A stretch of DNA of 64,000 nt from Zygnema circumcarinatum (taxonomy: Eukaryota > Streptophyta > Zygnematophyceae > Zygnematales > Zygnemataceae): assembly GCA_037447605.1 (NCBI GenBank), contig CM074808.1, positions 3,269,146 to 3,333,145 on the forward strand. The letters run 5' to 3'. A program made the position numbers and the translations under genes. Of the stretch, positions 37,051 to 51,000 are shown piece after piece. The notes beneath the pieces were generated by a model, which saw nothing but the letters and a program-made list of their open reading frames with translations, was not told the origin of the DNA and ran no database searches. The first letter of the stretch is position 1; each line of letters starts with the position of its first letter.

Positions 37051-38360
37051 GGCTCCTCGAAAGACTATCTCTCCTGAAGCCCTCAGTGTTTAAGAGTTCC
37101 CCAACGACCTTCACCTCCCTCTTTCCCCGACCATTGCCTTCCCTTTCCTCTTCTGAATCTACCTCCACAAGAAATCCTCCTTCTCAACCGCTTTACCAAG
37201 AATCCGGACGCTGCTCTGCCCGCTCCCCCTTCCCTTCACTGCAGTGAAATACCATCACTCTCCACCGCGATGGTCCCATGCTCATCAGCCATAAATAGAT
37301 CCTCCAGCACCCTCCTCTCTACTAGCAGCTCAGAAACTGCACACGCCTGCCAGGCTTGGTGCAAATGCTGCCGCGATCACAGGTGCCTGAGATGAGCCCC
37401 TCCCGCCTGCCTTCTCCCCGCGCCGCGAGAGAGAGATGCCGGCGGATGCGTAGAGAGAGGGAGATATGGAGAGAGCGGGAGATATGGAGAGAGAGAGAGA
37501 GTTACGACGGCCTGCGGAGGGCGCAATTTGGTGTCGGCCAGTTCGAAGCGGCTTCGTGTGAACGCCACTTTTGTACAACGACGGGGTCTGTCGCCATAAA
37601 TATTGTACGGGTTTTACGAACTATCGTACGGACATATACTGTCGGATACGGAGGAGTGGTGGGACAGGTGTCACAGGTCACACGGGCGGGGAAGCGATTC
37701 TTTTTTTTTTTTTTTTTTTTTTTTCCTATCTAAAAGGCTTTTGACAAACGAGCGTTTCAAACTTTCTGATTTTTATTTTTCTCGTTTATTCATAGTTGGT
37801 TGAACACGTAAATAATTCGAGGCCGTGTTCAAGTTTAATGGTAGTGGACCCAACAACTAGATTCAGGCAAGGAGCGAAATTCCACCTTTCAGTAAGATCC
37901 GTTTAACCCTTCATGGATGTACGGATGGAGTTGACTCGAGGTTAACAGACCATCGATATGATCCAAACCGATTCTGAATCCATCCCGATCCGACCCTACA
38001 AGGTGGAATCCGCACGAACGAGTGGACTACCGGTCCTCACCATTTTAAAAAAGGAAAAAAAGAAAAACAAGGCGATTTGAGGCCATTTTTCTATTCGATC
38101 GATCCCGAAAATGCCCTTTACTATTGTTTGGTACGGACAAAACTCGACGACAAAGCATTGCCTATAGGCAACGCAACAAAAAAGTTAAAAATGTGCAGCT
38201 AGAAAAAAAATCAATCTTCGGAATCTGAGCCTCTGAACTACCGTATCGTAGTTTGAGAAATTCATTGTCTGAAAACGCATTCATGTTGTTCAACAAGGTC
38301 ACCTTTCATGGTAGGTCGCCGGTCGGGGCCGGCGGCTTGTAAGGGCCGGCGGGGCCGAGC

Positions 38361-38411
38361 GGAGGGAGGGGAGGGAGGGAGGGAGGGAGGGAGGGAGGGA
38401 GGGAGGGAGGG
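38361..38411. repeat. (GAGG)n microsatellite
   Basis: Uniform GGGA/GAGG run ending in a short G run. Confidence 0.9.
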
Positions 38412-39229
38412 GGGGTCGGGTGGGAGGTCGAGACCTGGACCCTGTGAAGCAGTGGTAGGTGAAGTTGGGGACGGGTGCATGGGAGGCCATGGTTCGCTCC
38501 CATGTGGCCATGTGGGTTTGAAGCGCATCGTGAAGTAGGAGCAGCTCCATGGTGATTGTCGGGAGATGATGGGAGGCTCGTCATGCCAGTACATAGTAGG
38601 TCGATATGGCGAGGCTTGTTCGGTATGAGACGGGTCGGAAGCTCCAGGGAGACAAGGTGTTGGGGTTCATGCTTAGATGTCAGCGGTGAGAAACCACGAC
38701 CTACCACTTCGCTTGAAAATGAGATGGGTTAATAGGGGAAAATCGAGCCGATGGGCGAAGAGTACAACGGTTGCGAGGACTATGCGTTGAAACTGGAGTG
38801 AAGATCCTTCACCAAATGTTTTTTGAGATTTTCCAATAACGCAGAATGGTATCCGTGGATGTTCTTCACAACTGCCTTTCTTTAAGATATCAAAGTAAGA
38901 GTGATTCAGGAAATACCCAAGGGAGTCTGTGTAGGCCAGTGAAATTCAGCACATGAATCCTTGTCTTTTTTAGAAGATTTACGAACTTTCTGTACGTCAT
39001 TCAGGCCCTGCCACACCTCATGCAAAATCTGAATACGTGCATTCTTATCTTTACTCCAACGACTGCAAAGAACAGAATGGGCGATGGAGAGCAGGCAGGG
39101 CAGGAGAAAAATCGGCAGAAGTGGGTAGGAGTAATCAAACAGGAGAGGTGGAGATGGAAGAGGGTGAAGATGGAGGGAGGGAGGAATTGACGGGAAGGGG
39201 AGAGACGGTGAGGGAAGCAGACGGTGTGC

Positions 39230-39505
39230 ACGTTAGCGAAAGCGTCGTGGAAGTATTGGAAAATTGCTATTGAGCCACTGTTGTCCAAGGCAACGCCGTA
39301 GCTAAACTTTGAATTAAGCCTACCTTCGAAGTTGTATTGAAGGGATGAGGAAGAGAGGTCATAGTGCACCAGTTGAGGATTAGGACATATACAGTCTGAG
39401 CACGAAAAAGAAGCCGCATTAATCGCCTCCTGAAGTAGACCCTTGCCCTTGCTGTCTGAACAAGTACTCCACATTGAAACAGAAGTACGCACCAAATTCT
39501 ACCTG
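39230..39505 (-). other. Possible exon(s) of an unrecognised gene
   Basis: A minus-strand frame at 39230-39400 reads PQLVHYDLSSSSLQYNFEGR and continues KFSYGVALDNSGSIAIFQYF without a stop, and possible splice sites flank it (AAG|GTAGGC at 39325). It has no motif that I recognise. It could equally be non-coding. Confidence 0.2.
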
Positions 39506-40118
39506 ACATGCTGAATTCAATCAGCGGAGGTTATGCCCGTGCTATAATTCTCTGGAATAAAATCTCACATCCCATACAAAGATATCACCCGTGGACCCTA
39601 CACGCAGGGCAAGAGTAGCAGTGTTGTGCGGAAAGTGTTAGCCACGATAAGAAAACAGTCTTTCAGCGAACAAAACCTTCTACAAACAAAACGTTAGGGG
39701 AGAACCTGGCCAGCACTCTGTCGATCCTCCTGCTCGTTTCATACTCAAATAATCACGCCTGCAGAATGACTTTCATCCATCACATGCGCAACACAATCCT
39801 GATTTGTTTCCGAAATGCTCGAACAAAGGTACCAGTATTGTATTCACACTGCTCCGAAGCCCTCACATGGACAGGCATCAAAGGACATGAAAACCCAGGC
39901 TTCAGAATTCTGGGTTAGCAGAAACACTTCAACAACGCACTCTCATCGATTGACCAAATTCTAGAAGATCACAATATCACCGTGGGTAGGTGCTCTTTGA
40001 CTGAAATCGAATATAGAACACGTCCACTCTCCTTGTCATGCCCTCCTGCTAGGTCCAATCAGACCTATACTGCCTCCTTGCCAAAGAGAAAGGCTCCACT
40101 CTGCAGCAACAGCACAGC

Positions 40119-41212
<1,094 letters not shown>

Positions 41213-41654
41213 GGCTGCTGCGAAGTGTTGGTCGCCCGAGAGGCCGCTTGAGGAGGCGGCGGCGTGCGCTCTCCCGGAGAGGCTGCGGCTCGCGGAGGCG
41301 GAAGAGGACGCGCTCGGGGCGAGGGGGACCCTATAACTCTGGCCGGCCCGGGCTTTCACATGTGGCCCAAATTTGTTCCGTTCAGATTTCGTAGCATATA
41401 ACACAGAAATATATGTCGAAATTGCGTTTGAAATTGTAACAGGAACAGAAACCTTACGCTGCATCGTACACGTGAAGTGCATGTTCACAAGTACAGCCGA
41501 AATAGGCAAGAGTACATAGAACTGCTAGAATTTGTGAAACGCTTAACAGAACTGTGAAAACAGCGACATGGAACCTTGGAACAGGACTTTCTTACCCTCT
41601 CCTGCCAGCTTCCCCCGCTCTTCCCGAAGGCGAGGTCCAGGGGAAGGGGTGGCC
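41213..41654. promoter_or_regulatory. Bidirectional promoter region, RPS23 / HERP-like
   Basis: 442 bases separate the two divergent ATGs. The sequence next to RPS23 is GC-rich (41220-41335); the rest is balanced. No TATA box is evident in a convincing position. Sharing of elements is inferred from distance. Confidence 0.5.
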
Positions 41655-44549
41655 ATGGCGGAGGCGGAGGGCGCGAGCAAGGAGCCGCGAGTGGTGGCTC
41701 TGATCATCAAGAATCCATCAGCCGTTACAGTGGGGGATTTCCGCATGGAGATGCCGGTGGAGGCGACCGTGCTGGCTGTGAAGCAGCGGTTGCAGCGCGA
41801 TTACACTGGACATCCGGAGCTTGCACGGCAGAAGCTCATTGTGGGAGGACAGATAATTAAGGATGGAGCACCGATCCGAGAAGTTTTTAAGCTGGTGTGA
41901 TCTCTCGCTCCGTCTCACTCTGTCGCTCTTTCTCCATCTCCTCTCGCTCTTCCACCCTCCCTCCCTCTCTCTCCCGCACTCTGTCTACAGCACACACTTT
42001 CTACATTTTAATGAATTTAAATTTACATTTTCTCTTCACTTGTTCTTCATCTCCCTTGTCCGCCCCCTCTTCCGTCTGCCTGTTCTTAGAAGCACCTTCT
42101 CACTTGAACCTGAGGGCTTTGCGGATGCGCTCTGGCAGAATAACTTGGCGGAACCTCAGGTGATGCATCTCGTAGTTGCAAAGCCTCCGTCAGAGAGCGC
42201 TCCTTCCTTAAACAGCTCAATTCCCTCCCAGGCAACCCTAGCCTCTCTCCCTTCGTCTGCAACGCCCGCCGCATCGCCTTCGACCGCCTCTTCTTCTGGT
42301 GCAAATGCGCCCATTCAAAGACGGATAGCCCCCTTCTCTGGTGCAGTTGATGCGTCTGCAGGTAGTGACACTTCGTCAAGTGCAGGAAGGGCTCCCTTCG
42401 TTTTCACTGCTGGGACTGATTCGGGATCCAACCGCCGGCAAGGAGTTCCAGCTGCGGGTCCGTCTCTGTATGGAAACCCTCCATCTTCATCCGCTTATTC
42501 TCCTGCCGGAGAACCAATGGGTCAAAGTAATTCTACAAGTATAGGAGGAGCTGGCCCATCATCCTCGGCAAGTCCGGCCACGGATGGCAATGTAGCAGCA
42601 GCAGGAGCGGCAGCAGCCTCTGGAGGAAGCCCAATGCAGCCAGGAATTGATGCCACAGCATTTCCTGCTGGGCCGCTACCTCCGGAAACTGTCAACCTGG
42701 CAATGCTTCAGGTGCGAATTTTATGGTTCTTATGCTAATTTTTGCCACATATTAGTCTTTCGGTTTGATCTGAGATGCATCAACTGCCATGTATCAACAT
42801 GTGCTTATGCAAGTTGTTACGATTTGCTGTCGGGGATTTGGCAGATGATGTATGGGGGAATGATGCTACACCCGTGGGCGTACAGCCCCGCAATGGCTGC
42901 ATATAATGCAGCATTGCTGAATCCTGCAGCTTTTGGAGGGCTCGGCCCGCACTATCCAGGGTTCATGCCGCCCATGTGTCCCCCAGGAACGTTCCCCGCT
43001 TACATGCCACTACCCGGAGACCAACAGCAACGACAACAGCCAGGTGGCGTCTTTGCGATGGCTCCCCTTCAGGGAGGTGCCATGGGAGCTGCCGGATTTG
43101 GCGCTATGCCCTTCAATATGCCCTTGTAGGTGGCCGTTTTTCTGGCACGTTTTCTCAGTCCAGTTATCATCTCCATCATTTCATACGGCCTTTCAGAGCT
43201 ACCTCCATTGGAACAGAAGTGTTTTTGGCCAAGCAACGCTTTTATGAGTTAATTGGAGTAAAGAGTGCGGGACTGTGCAGGGATAGACCAGCAAGAGCCT
43301 GGATGCACAGTCGCTGATTGTTTTTCTTCGTTTTGTTTGTTGAGGTTTTTGGCAGAGGGGGTCCACTGCAGGCAATGCCTCCAGGGATGGCTGGTGGAGG
43401 TCCCATGGGCCCTCCACTTGCAATGAGAGTTGGAGCAGGCGGAGCACAACCACCAGGACCGGGCGGTCTCCGGCAAAGGCAAGGGCCTGCAGTTGGAGCA
43501 GCAATTGCAGTTCAAGGTGGTGGAGGGGGGCCTCAAGCAGTGTTCGTTCAGCATGTTGGCCGGGAGGGAAGGCCGTTTGCTCGGCGAATTCGCATCCAGT
43601 TGCGACTTGACCTCATGCTGATCGCCAAACTGGCAGTTCTTGTATTCGCATTCAATCAGGGTGGCGCCTTCCATAGATTTCTGCTCCTTTCTACCGCTGC
43701 TGTTCTCTTCTACTTGTGAGTGTCAACCAAAGTTTTCTCACATCTCAGAAAAGCCAGATGTCAAGCAAAACGGTGGAAATTTTTCTAAATTGTCATGGAA
43801 GGTTGTGCTGCCAACAGCTTGACATAGTCATTGCTGCCGTAGTCATTGGCAAGCAACCCTAAATAGAGGGTGAACTTAAAAACGCAGCCACGAGCACAGG
43901 CTGGACAATTCTGGATTATATTAGCACCCCTCCAGGTAGAACATGGTGGTTTCTTGGGCTCTGGCTTAGAACTCAAGATGCCTGTCGAAAAGAAATAGCT
44001 GAAGTTCCCAATGGCGGAGAGATGCAGGTATCAAACAGGAGCGTTGGCCCCATTAGTACGCTGGTTTTCTCGGGGCACACGACAGATGCTGGGACGGCCG
44101 CTGCATCCTCCTGCACCACCTGAGCCAATGAACCCTGGTCAAGGTACGTCTATGTCGATCTGCGTCCCAATCGCACATGTTTGTGCAGAGCAGAAATCCG
44201 AAGGAGAACGGTGAAATTGATCAGATTGTGTGCACTTTTGTTTATGAGGATGTGAGTGTGGCTTGACGTTGCCTCAGACTGGATTTGGGGCTTGTGAGCA
44301 GAAAATCGGGAGGGGGCAGAGGGAGGAGCTGGACCTGCCTTGGATGGTGTTGCAGCAGCAGCAGCAGAGCAGCAACCTCGAGCTCAACAGAGGGACCGGT
44401 GGGGCGTTCTGCGTGAACTTCAAGTTTTTATAATGGGATTTGTGGTGTCTCTCCTCCCGGGCTTCAATCCTCCTGACGAGCCTCTCTTCCGAGAGGCAGA
44501 GGGCGGCCCACAAGCTCCTGCAAATGCCAATCTGCCCCACCAGGATTGA
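41655..44549 (+). CDS. HERPUD-like ubiquitin-like membrane protein (ER-associated degradation)
   Basis: HERP proteins sit in the ER membrane and organise the HRD1 ubiquitin-ligase complex. Six exons join to about 616 residues: 41655-41896, 42090-42711, 42845-43125, 43356-43715, 44028-44143 and 44320-44549. The N-terminal ubiquitin-like domain (residues about 12-110) has VALIIKNPSAVTVGDF, VKQRLQRDY, ARQKLIVGGQIIKDG and EPQVMHLVV. A long Ser/Pro/Gly/Ala-rich linker follows. Near the C-terminus come RRIRIQLRLDLMLIAKLAVLV and FHRFLLLSTAAVLFYLYQTG, a hydrophobic hairpin as in HERPUD1, and a final amphipathic LRELQVFIMGFVVSLLPGF, which parallels the HERPUD1 C-terminus. The start at 41655 has a strong context (GCCATGG); an upstream in-frame ATG at 41568 is possible. 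The donor after exon 1 was set by frame and is the least certain join. Confidence 0.85.
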
Positions 44550-45614
44550 GAACGTGTACCAGCCATAAAGAACGAGACAGAAAATTTGGCAATATTATTG
44601 ATGGAAAGGGGCGGGCTTTCGAGACTGGAGGCTCTCTTTGAGTTTTTTCCAATGTTCACTTTGTATGGGGCAGGTTAGCGCTCAATAATGTATGGGATGC
44701 TCCTGCACAAGCTCCATGTGTTGGCTCAGTTGTTGGGCTTTCTAGAGTTTATGTACTATTATGATCTATGCTTCCAGAGGAGAATTGCACAACATCATGT
44801 GCTGATTCTATGTGATCACAGTGAGCCGTTTCTTTTTTTTTGGAAGGACCAGCAATTTAGGGATCCAAGTGGACAAGTTCCATGCTTCAGTATTTGTTGA
44901 GGCTTTGGGAAAGTTTTCTCACCCTGTCGGAGATATCTAATTTGCAAAAGGTTTTTCCAGAACAGTACCGTATGGGATTTGATGGTGTATGCAATCAACA
45001 TTTACAGCCAGGAAAAAAGGTTTTTCCAACCACATAGCTTATCTGAAAATAGCCTGGATTCTGGATTTCTTTTTATAGGTGGAGGCGTCATACATGTGAA
45101 TCTTGAAACCAGTGAATTCATACGAATTAGCACGGCATGCCTCTGTATTTAAAAAGCTTGACACAAAGATTGGAACAGGCTTCTCTACTACTGTGCCATC
45201 CGCCTGCCAAATATGAATGTGCTGTAATTTCTAGGATTTCCAGTTGCTGTCATTCCAGGAGCTGTCTAACAACAAGGGCTTGCCTCTAATACATTTGTCT
45301 AAGAAAAATGAGAAAAATGAAAAAAATTGGTCGACTGAAAGTGAAAGACTACTCTAAACGAACATCCCTGTTTTCACCATCCCTGTGACCAACCAAGTCC
45401 CATATGGGGATACAAGTGGAGTTGAGATTGATCTGGATTCTTGCGTTCAGATCACCAGCACGTCGTTTAAGTGTTTAGGGTTGCCATAGAAAGGCTTTGG
45501 GTGAAAACCAGTCAACCAGTCTTCTCCGATTCGTTGCTGGAAGCCATTTCCTGTCCAAGAAGCCGCGGGATCCTTGGTAGTCCCAATGCGATAAGACGAG
45601 CCAGAAGAAGACTC
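44550..45614. other. Convergent 3' intergenic region, HERP-like / HPRT
   Basis: AT-balanced sequence with no supportable gene; presumed 3' untranslated regions of both genes. Confidence 0.45.
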
Positions 45615-47073
45615 TCAAGTCATATAAAGCTCGGGTCTAAGCACGCCCACGTAGCTCAAACTGCGATACTTCTCCGCAAAGTCAAGGCCATAGCCCACCA
45701 CGAATTGGTCCGGACACTGCACCCAAATTCCAGCTTTCACAGTGTGTTCTCTCCTTTGACCACCGTGCATGCAAAAGTGCTTAGGACTTTGGTGCAAAAA
45801 GGAAGGAGAAAGTAGACAAATAATTCAGTAAAAGGATACCTATAAGAGCTAGGAATGGCATATTCCTTGTAATTATAAGCGCACAAAGGCTTCTACCTTA
45901 TCATGCTTCTACCTTGTCTTGTTTCGAGAGTCCACTGTATCATTCATTGCTGAAGAAATATATGCTTAGTGAAGTAAGATGTTATGAACATAAGGCTAAA
46001 GCTCAAAGATTAGGCAGAAATTGAAAGGAAATGAATGCCGGGTCAGCTGGAAAGGAGGGGAGGTCGAAAAAAGAGGGAGGGAGAGTGTGTGTGAGGGAGA
46101 GAATTCAAAAAGTTAAATTGAACCAGATGCAGTGGAAGGATACCAGTTCAGATTTTTGGTAAAGTGAATTCTGACCTGAAAGCCGGTGTAGAGCTTCCCA
46201 CCATCTGAAAGGGTGACGGGAATAACACGACGTTCGGGTTTATCGAGCAGCACGCACACCGACACAGATGCAGCTTTCTTAGCCTCCAAGTGCTTCACAA
46301 GCGCAGAAAGTGTCCGTCCGGTATCCAAGATATCCTCCACCTGTAGATTCCCCCCACCTTCTCTTAGCGAACACGTTCACATTCCGAACCTTATTCAAGA
46401 AGGGAGAAAGTAGTTTTTTTCTTCGATCACGCTGTGATTTCTCTTTCGGCAAAAACCCTTGGATCGATGACAGCCGCTTACCACAATAACATGCATCCCC
46501 TCTACGTTGATCTTGAGATCTCCCGAAAGCTGGACATTGCCGGAGCTCTCAGTTCCGTGGCCGTACGAGACAGCACGGATGAAATCCACCTCCAGCGGTA
46601 TACTTATAGCTCGGACTAGGTCCGCCAAAAACATGAAAGCTCCCGTTGCAACCTACACCGTTCAAAACCAAACTGACCTTCAGAGTTTAAAGAGGCAAAA
46701 GCAGTAAATGGGACTTTAAGGTTTCTAAATTTAGGGTTTCCGAGTTCCTTAAACTTGCCATTCCACTTTCCTGTCTCTCCAGAGACTACCATCCACATGC
46801 CTGCCGTCTAGTAGTATAAACACAGCACAGAGACCCCTTTCTCTTGCTTACCCCTAAAAAAGGGGTAAGCAATAAAAAGGGTCTTCCAGCAATCCAACAG
46901 TCTAAATTCTAATCCCCTTTCTTACTTACACCCAGCACTGCCACCTTCCGCCCCACAAAGTCACGTGAGATCTCTTCACCGAGCTCCGCCACTTTTTCGT
47001 GGATCGCGGAAGCGGAGAACAGCACTGTGGCAATGTCTGCATCTTCTGCATGGAATCCAAAATCCGGCGCCAT
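45615..47073 (-). CDS. HPRT: Hypoxanthine-guanine phosphoribosyltransferase
   Basis: A purine-salvage enzyme that makes IMP and GMP from hypoxanthine or guanine and PRPP. Four exons join to 193 residues, normal for plant HPRT (about 188): 47073-46930, 46652-46482, 46340-46176 and 45716-45615. Visible signatures: [37 protein letters not shown], the PRPP-binding [31 protein letters not shown] and [18 protein letters not shown], ending [11 protein letters not shown]. The first-exon frame stays open upstream to an ATG at 47322, which would add 83 Arg/Ser-rich residues; I chose 47073 because it fits the family. Intron 1 contains a 12-base perfect hairpin (46846-46874). Confidence 0.95.
46846..46874. 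repeat. Perfect hairpin in HPRT intron 1
   Basis: TTGCTTACCCCT and AGGGGTAAGCAA form a 12-base stem around a loop of five A. It lies between exons 1 and 2 of HPRT. Note that the stem includes GGTAAG, a donor-like hexamer on the plus strand, and CTTACC, its complement. Confidence 0.85.
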
Positions 47074-48047
47074 TTTACAGCTGCTCTTCAAAGTAGCCGC
47101 CGTTGAAGGGGGGGCATACTGCCTGCGAGTTGGGCCAGATGGGGCGTGGGAGAGAGAGGGGGAGAGGGAGAGGGCTGAGGGGAGTGAGGAAGTGGCAGTC
47201 GCGGGGAGTCCACGCTGTCGTTGCTCAGTGCGATTACGCCGCTGGCTATATGCTCTGACGACACTGTTGAACTGAGGCTCTCTGTAAAGGACGCTGATGG
47301 GGTGCTGCCCAACTGCCGCCATGTGCTCAGAGATGCATCAAATGAACGACCCAATGAAGACGAGAAGAGCTTCTCAAACGCCGGCCTCCCACTTTTCATG
47401 TGATCTTTGCTTCCCAGCGGACGCCCGAGATTCGTCTTTTGAAATGAGGAAGAGTTTATCTTGTGTACATCGTTTAATTCAAGGACGTGTCTCCCCACGA
47501 ATCGGTGCTTTTGTTCTGAAAGGGGGACCTAAATTGCTTCTACTGTGCTGCATTTGAAAAAAATGGGACTTCGCAATTTTGATTTGATTACCCACGATAT
47601 GGACTTACGGAAACGGTCCATGAATGGACGCTTTGGCTACAAACTAAAATAGCGCATTTTGGAGACCTGTAAGCCTATTTCTGCCTTATTTCTGGACCAA
47701 GCCTTGCCTGCCTTCAGTTTAGAACCCCTCCGAACTACCAAATTTCTGAACAAATCTACCCAACTACTAAATCTACACACATTCTCTCCAAGCGGCTAAG
47801 CACGCGAGACCTGATTACACCCAAGTTAGCTTCACGCAAGTGGCCAATTTATCTTGTCCAATCTCTACCATAAGAACCATACATAAGAACTCTCCCCTGA
47901 ACCCTAAAGCTTGAACCCGCACTCTAATCTTACACTCTGACCGAGCAACGGCTCCATACTCTCTCGAGTCCAGTTTCGTCCTGTCTTCTTTTAACTTTCA
48001 TCTCTTATCTTCCCAAACCCTGAAATTCTAATCTCATATATGGCACT
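47074..48047. other. Upstream of HPRT, downstream of TAD1
   Basis: 47074-47322 keeps an open frame with HPRT exon 1 (see findings). 47140-47180 is GA-rich. 47560-48047 shows no gene; the right part is probably the TAD1 3' untranslated region. Confidence 0.4.
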
Positions 48048-51000
48048 CTAGGCAGCCGCCATTGCTCCTTTGAAGCTTTGAAGGTTCTCCGGCTTCACCA
48101 GCCACCCCTCAAAAGGAGAAGTCGGCCCGAGCAGCACTGCACGAGCCTCGGCGTAAGAGAGGGCAGCCCTCTGCAAGCAGAAACCATGGTTCATTCCATC
48201 AAGGACTCGTCCATGGCTGCCATGCAGAAGGAGGTTTACAGAGGAAAGTCCGGGTTCTCCTGGCCAATTGCAAGGCAGCAAAGTAGGGGCAAAGCGGCTA
48301 CTTGCCTTAGCGCTGCTGTAGGAGAGAGTCGCCATCTCCGGCAGTCCATCCCATAGAGAACAAAGTGCTTGAAAGCGGTCGAAAACAGCAGCCCTGTACC
48401 CTCGACACTCTGTTATGTGGCATGGTGAGCTCATGTAGACAATGACTATGCATGTGCTTTTATGCATCCATACAAGTTACACTAAATGTCTTCCGTCGAA
48501 CACCATGAAACCCAAGAAACCACCCCCTCCCGCTACCCCACCTCTACCTGCATAGAGCCGATCGTGTAGCTGCAGAGAGAGCTCCCTTTCGGGACGTTCC
48601 CTGACGGCGGCCCGTCGTTCCCAAAAGCACTTCATGGCGGCCGCTTGCATCCCAACTGACTGAAAAGCTGCGGGAGAAAAGGTCCCATATACAGAAAGAA
48701 AAGGTCCTTATGTGAGGCTAGACAGGGAGCATGACTGCCATCAGCTTTACCATTTATATGTCAGCCATGAATGTAGTTTTTTCTATGGTTTTCGCACCCG
48801 CATGCTATCGTTTCTGCAGGTACTGCGGGGCGAGATATTTCGTCCAAGGAAGGGCCTCCTCTCCAGAAGTTTGGCTGCAAACCAGAAAATCAGAAAACCA
48901 GAAAACGTAATGGCTGTGAATATACGTTATAAAGAAGAATGCTAAGATCCCCGAGAAATCTTCAAACTCTGAAAGGGACAGGGGCATTCAAACGAAAGCC
49001 AACCTCATTCAGGCGAAATGGTGGATGAAGGTGCCCACGGAGGCTCAAAAGTCGCCCAAAAGTTCCTCGATGCAGAGCAATAATTTGTGGGTGCTTAACT
49101 TCTATCAAGTCCTCCCTCTTCAAGGAAGCAAAACTCCTTTCAGTTGGGAATGAGGGAGGCCTATCTTTGAATATGGGATCTAAAGCCACGGTGATGGAAG
49201 AGAGATAGATTGGCTCTGCAAGAAAGTGGCTCAGAAGTGCTCCTGCACTGCCCATCAGCCCATGGAGATGCTCACAATTTGCCACTCCCCCCTTTTCCCT
49301 GCGATCCGATTTGGCCCCTCCTCACGGTTCAGGCAGTTTCTGAACTTGCCTTCAGTTCAACAGGTAAAGAAGTTTTTTTTCTGGAAGTCCTGCATATCCA
49401 TATCCTTTCTGTACTGAAGCATTCATCCCTAAATCCCACCATCTCACCCTGCAATCCGAGCACGTTCCAACGTGCAATCTTGTCGCTGCAAGACATGCTC
49501 AGAGTGGGGTCCCCTCTCCCAGGCTTTCTGCGAAGCACTCCTTCTGCCTGCAGACCCTCCTCCTCCTCCTCCTCCTCCTCCTCCTTTGTGGCCCCTCCTC
49601 CTGCCCTCCTCCTCAGTTCAGACCTTGGAGCCATGGCCGCCATGGCCGCCATTGCAGTCGCATGTTCGCTAGCACTACTGCGCTCCCCTGCTCGAGAATC
49701 TTCTCTCTTTGAGTCTATGTGATGTCTGGCAAGCTTTGCTCCGGTGCGCTTGCTGAGAGGTTTAGGGTTTCTAAGGTGTTTCTCAGTGGTTTCCTGATTT
49801 GTGAGTTCTGCATGGTGCGACGAGAGTCCAACAGAAGGGGAATTGCTAGTGCTCATCTGCAAGAGAAAACAGCCCTCCCCCAGATTGCTTTTTCAGCAGC
49901 CGGAGTAAGGAAAACGTAGCAAACAACAACGAATCAGAAACGGAGTATTGACCGCACCTCACCTGCCCTAGCAGGGTCAACTATCTCTTCTGCATTCTCC
50001 CACTGATCAACGCGGTAAATCGCCGCATCGCCACCTGCCATGTTCAACATCTGTTATCACCAATCCAGCTTCCTGCAAAAGCAAGCATCCATTCACTTTT
50101 TCTCTCTCTATTTCTGTCTGTCTGTACACTCACTCTCTCTCCCTCTCGTCATTCTCCATATCTTGCTCTTTTTGTCTCTAGTAACTCTCTGTCTCAGTGC
50201 TTTAGCCTCCTCCTAGGCACATGTGAGCTGCACTTACAAGGAGGCTGACTGCAGTAGAGATGCAGTTGGACTCCCTGACGGAGGCGGCACGTGCGGAGCG
50301 GCTGCCCTACTGGCTGCGCCCATTCGAGAATGGAGGCAGCATCAGGCGGGAGATCGCCTCTTGCCATCTGCTCCAACTGGCTATAGAGCCACCTGGGAAT
50401 CCAAACGAATCTACTGCAGTATGTGTCAGCGTTTGGAAAGTGACACGAAAATTAGAACATGGTTTCTCTACTCCTGTACCAGCCGGTGATAGTTGCGTGC
50501 TTTATGCGTTTGTCTTGTTTCGTGGGAAGAATATGCTAGAGAACAATGGCCAGCTCTCCGCTTTCTCAAAGTTTCGGGATGATATCTTCTTTGATCAGCA
50601 TGCATCCTAGAATTTTTCTAGGAAGAAGTCATCAAATGTATGGAGCCCCTCCACTGTAATCATTTTGGAGTTAATCGAAACACTGCAGCCTAAGACTTTT
50701 CATCATAAGGGACTAGGAAGAAGTGGGCAAGGAACTGCGACTCCTAATCCTCTTTTCAGAAACAAGACATTAGCAAAAAATTGGAATACATGATTGAACG
50801 ATTCTTTGAAGGTATTGTGTTTCTGTTCGTGGTTTGGTTTGGCTTGGCTTAGTTTGGTGAATGAAACGGTCAAATCATTCTGACATAATTCATGAACTAA
50901 TTTGTGCATCTGCAGAGTGACTCTTGATTGTTAACATTTGCAAACTAAAAGTTAGAAGGAAAACACTTCTCTAAAATACCATGTCGACACGATCTATCTC

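Larger units (their letters stand above)
37051..40118. other. Long intergenic region
   Basis: Contents seen: GAGAGA runs (37434-37502), three GTAC cores (37573-37628), a poly-T run (37700-37724), and a (GAGG)n run (38361-38411). A weak minus-strand coding-like patch at about 39230-39400 (LVHYDLSSSSLQYNFEGRL, then FSYGVALDNSGSIAIF) could be an exon of an unrecognised gene or chance. Nothing else is supported. Confidence 0.45.

Noticed and set aside
48048-48467. Stand-alone 139-residue minus ORF with a transit-peptide-like start ([10 protein letters not shown])
   Set aside because: It is the last two exons of TAD1 plus the GC-AG intron between them, which happens to be open in frame.
49329-49862. 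Separate basic protein of 177 residues
   Set aside because: It is TAD1 exon 5 (contains [17 protein letters not shown]) plus read-through into the next intron.
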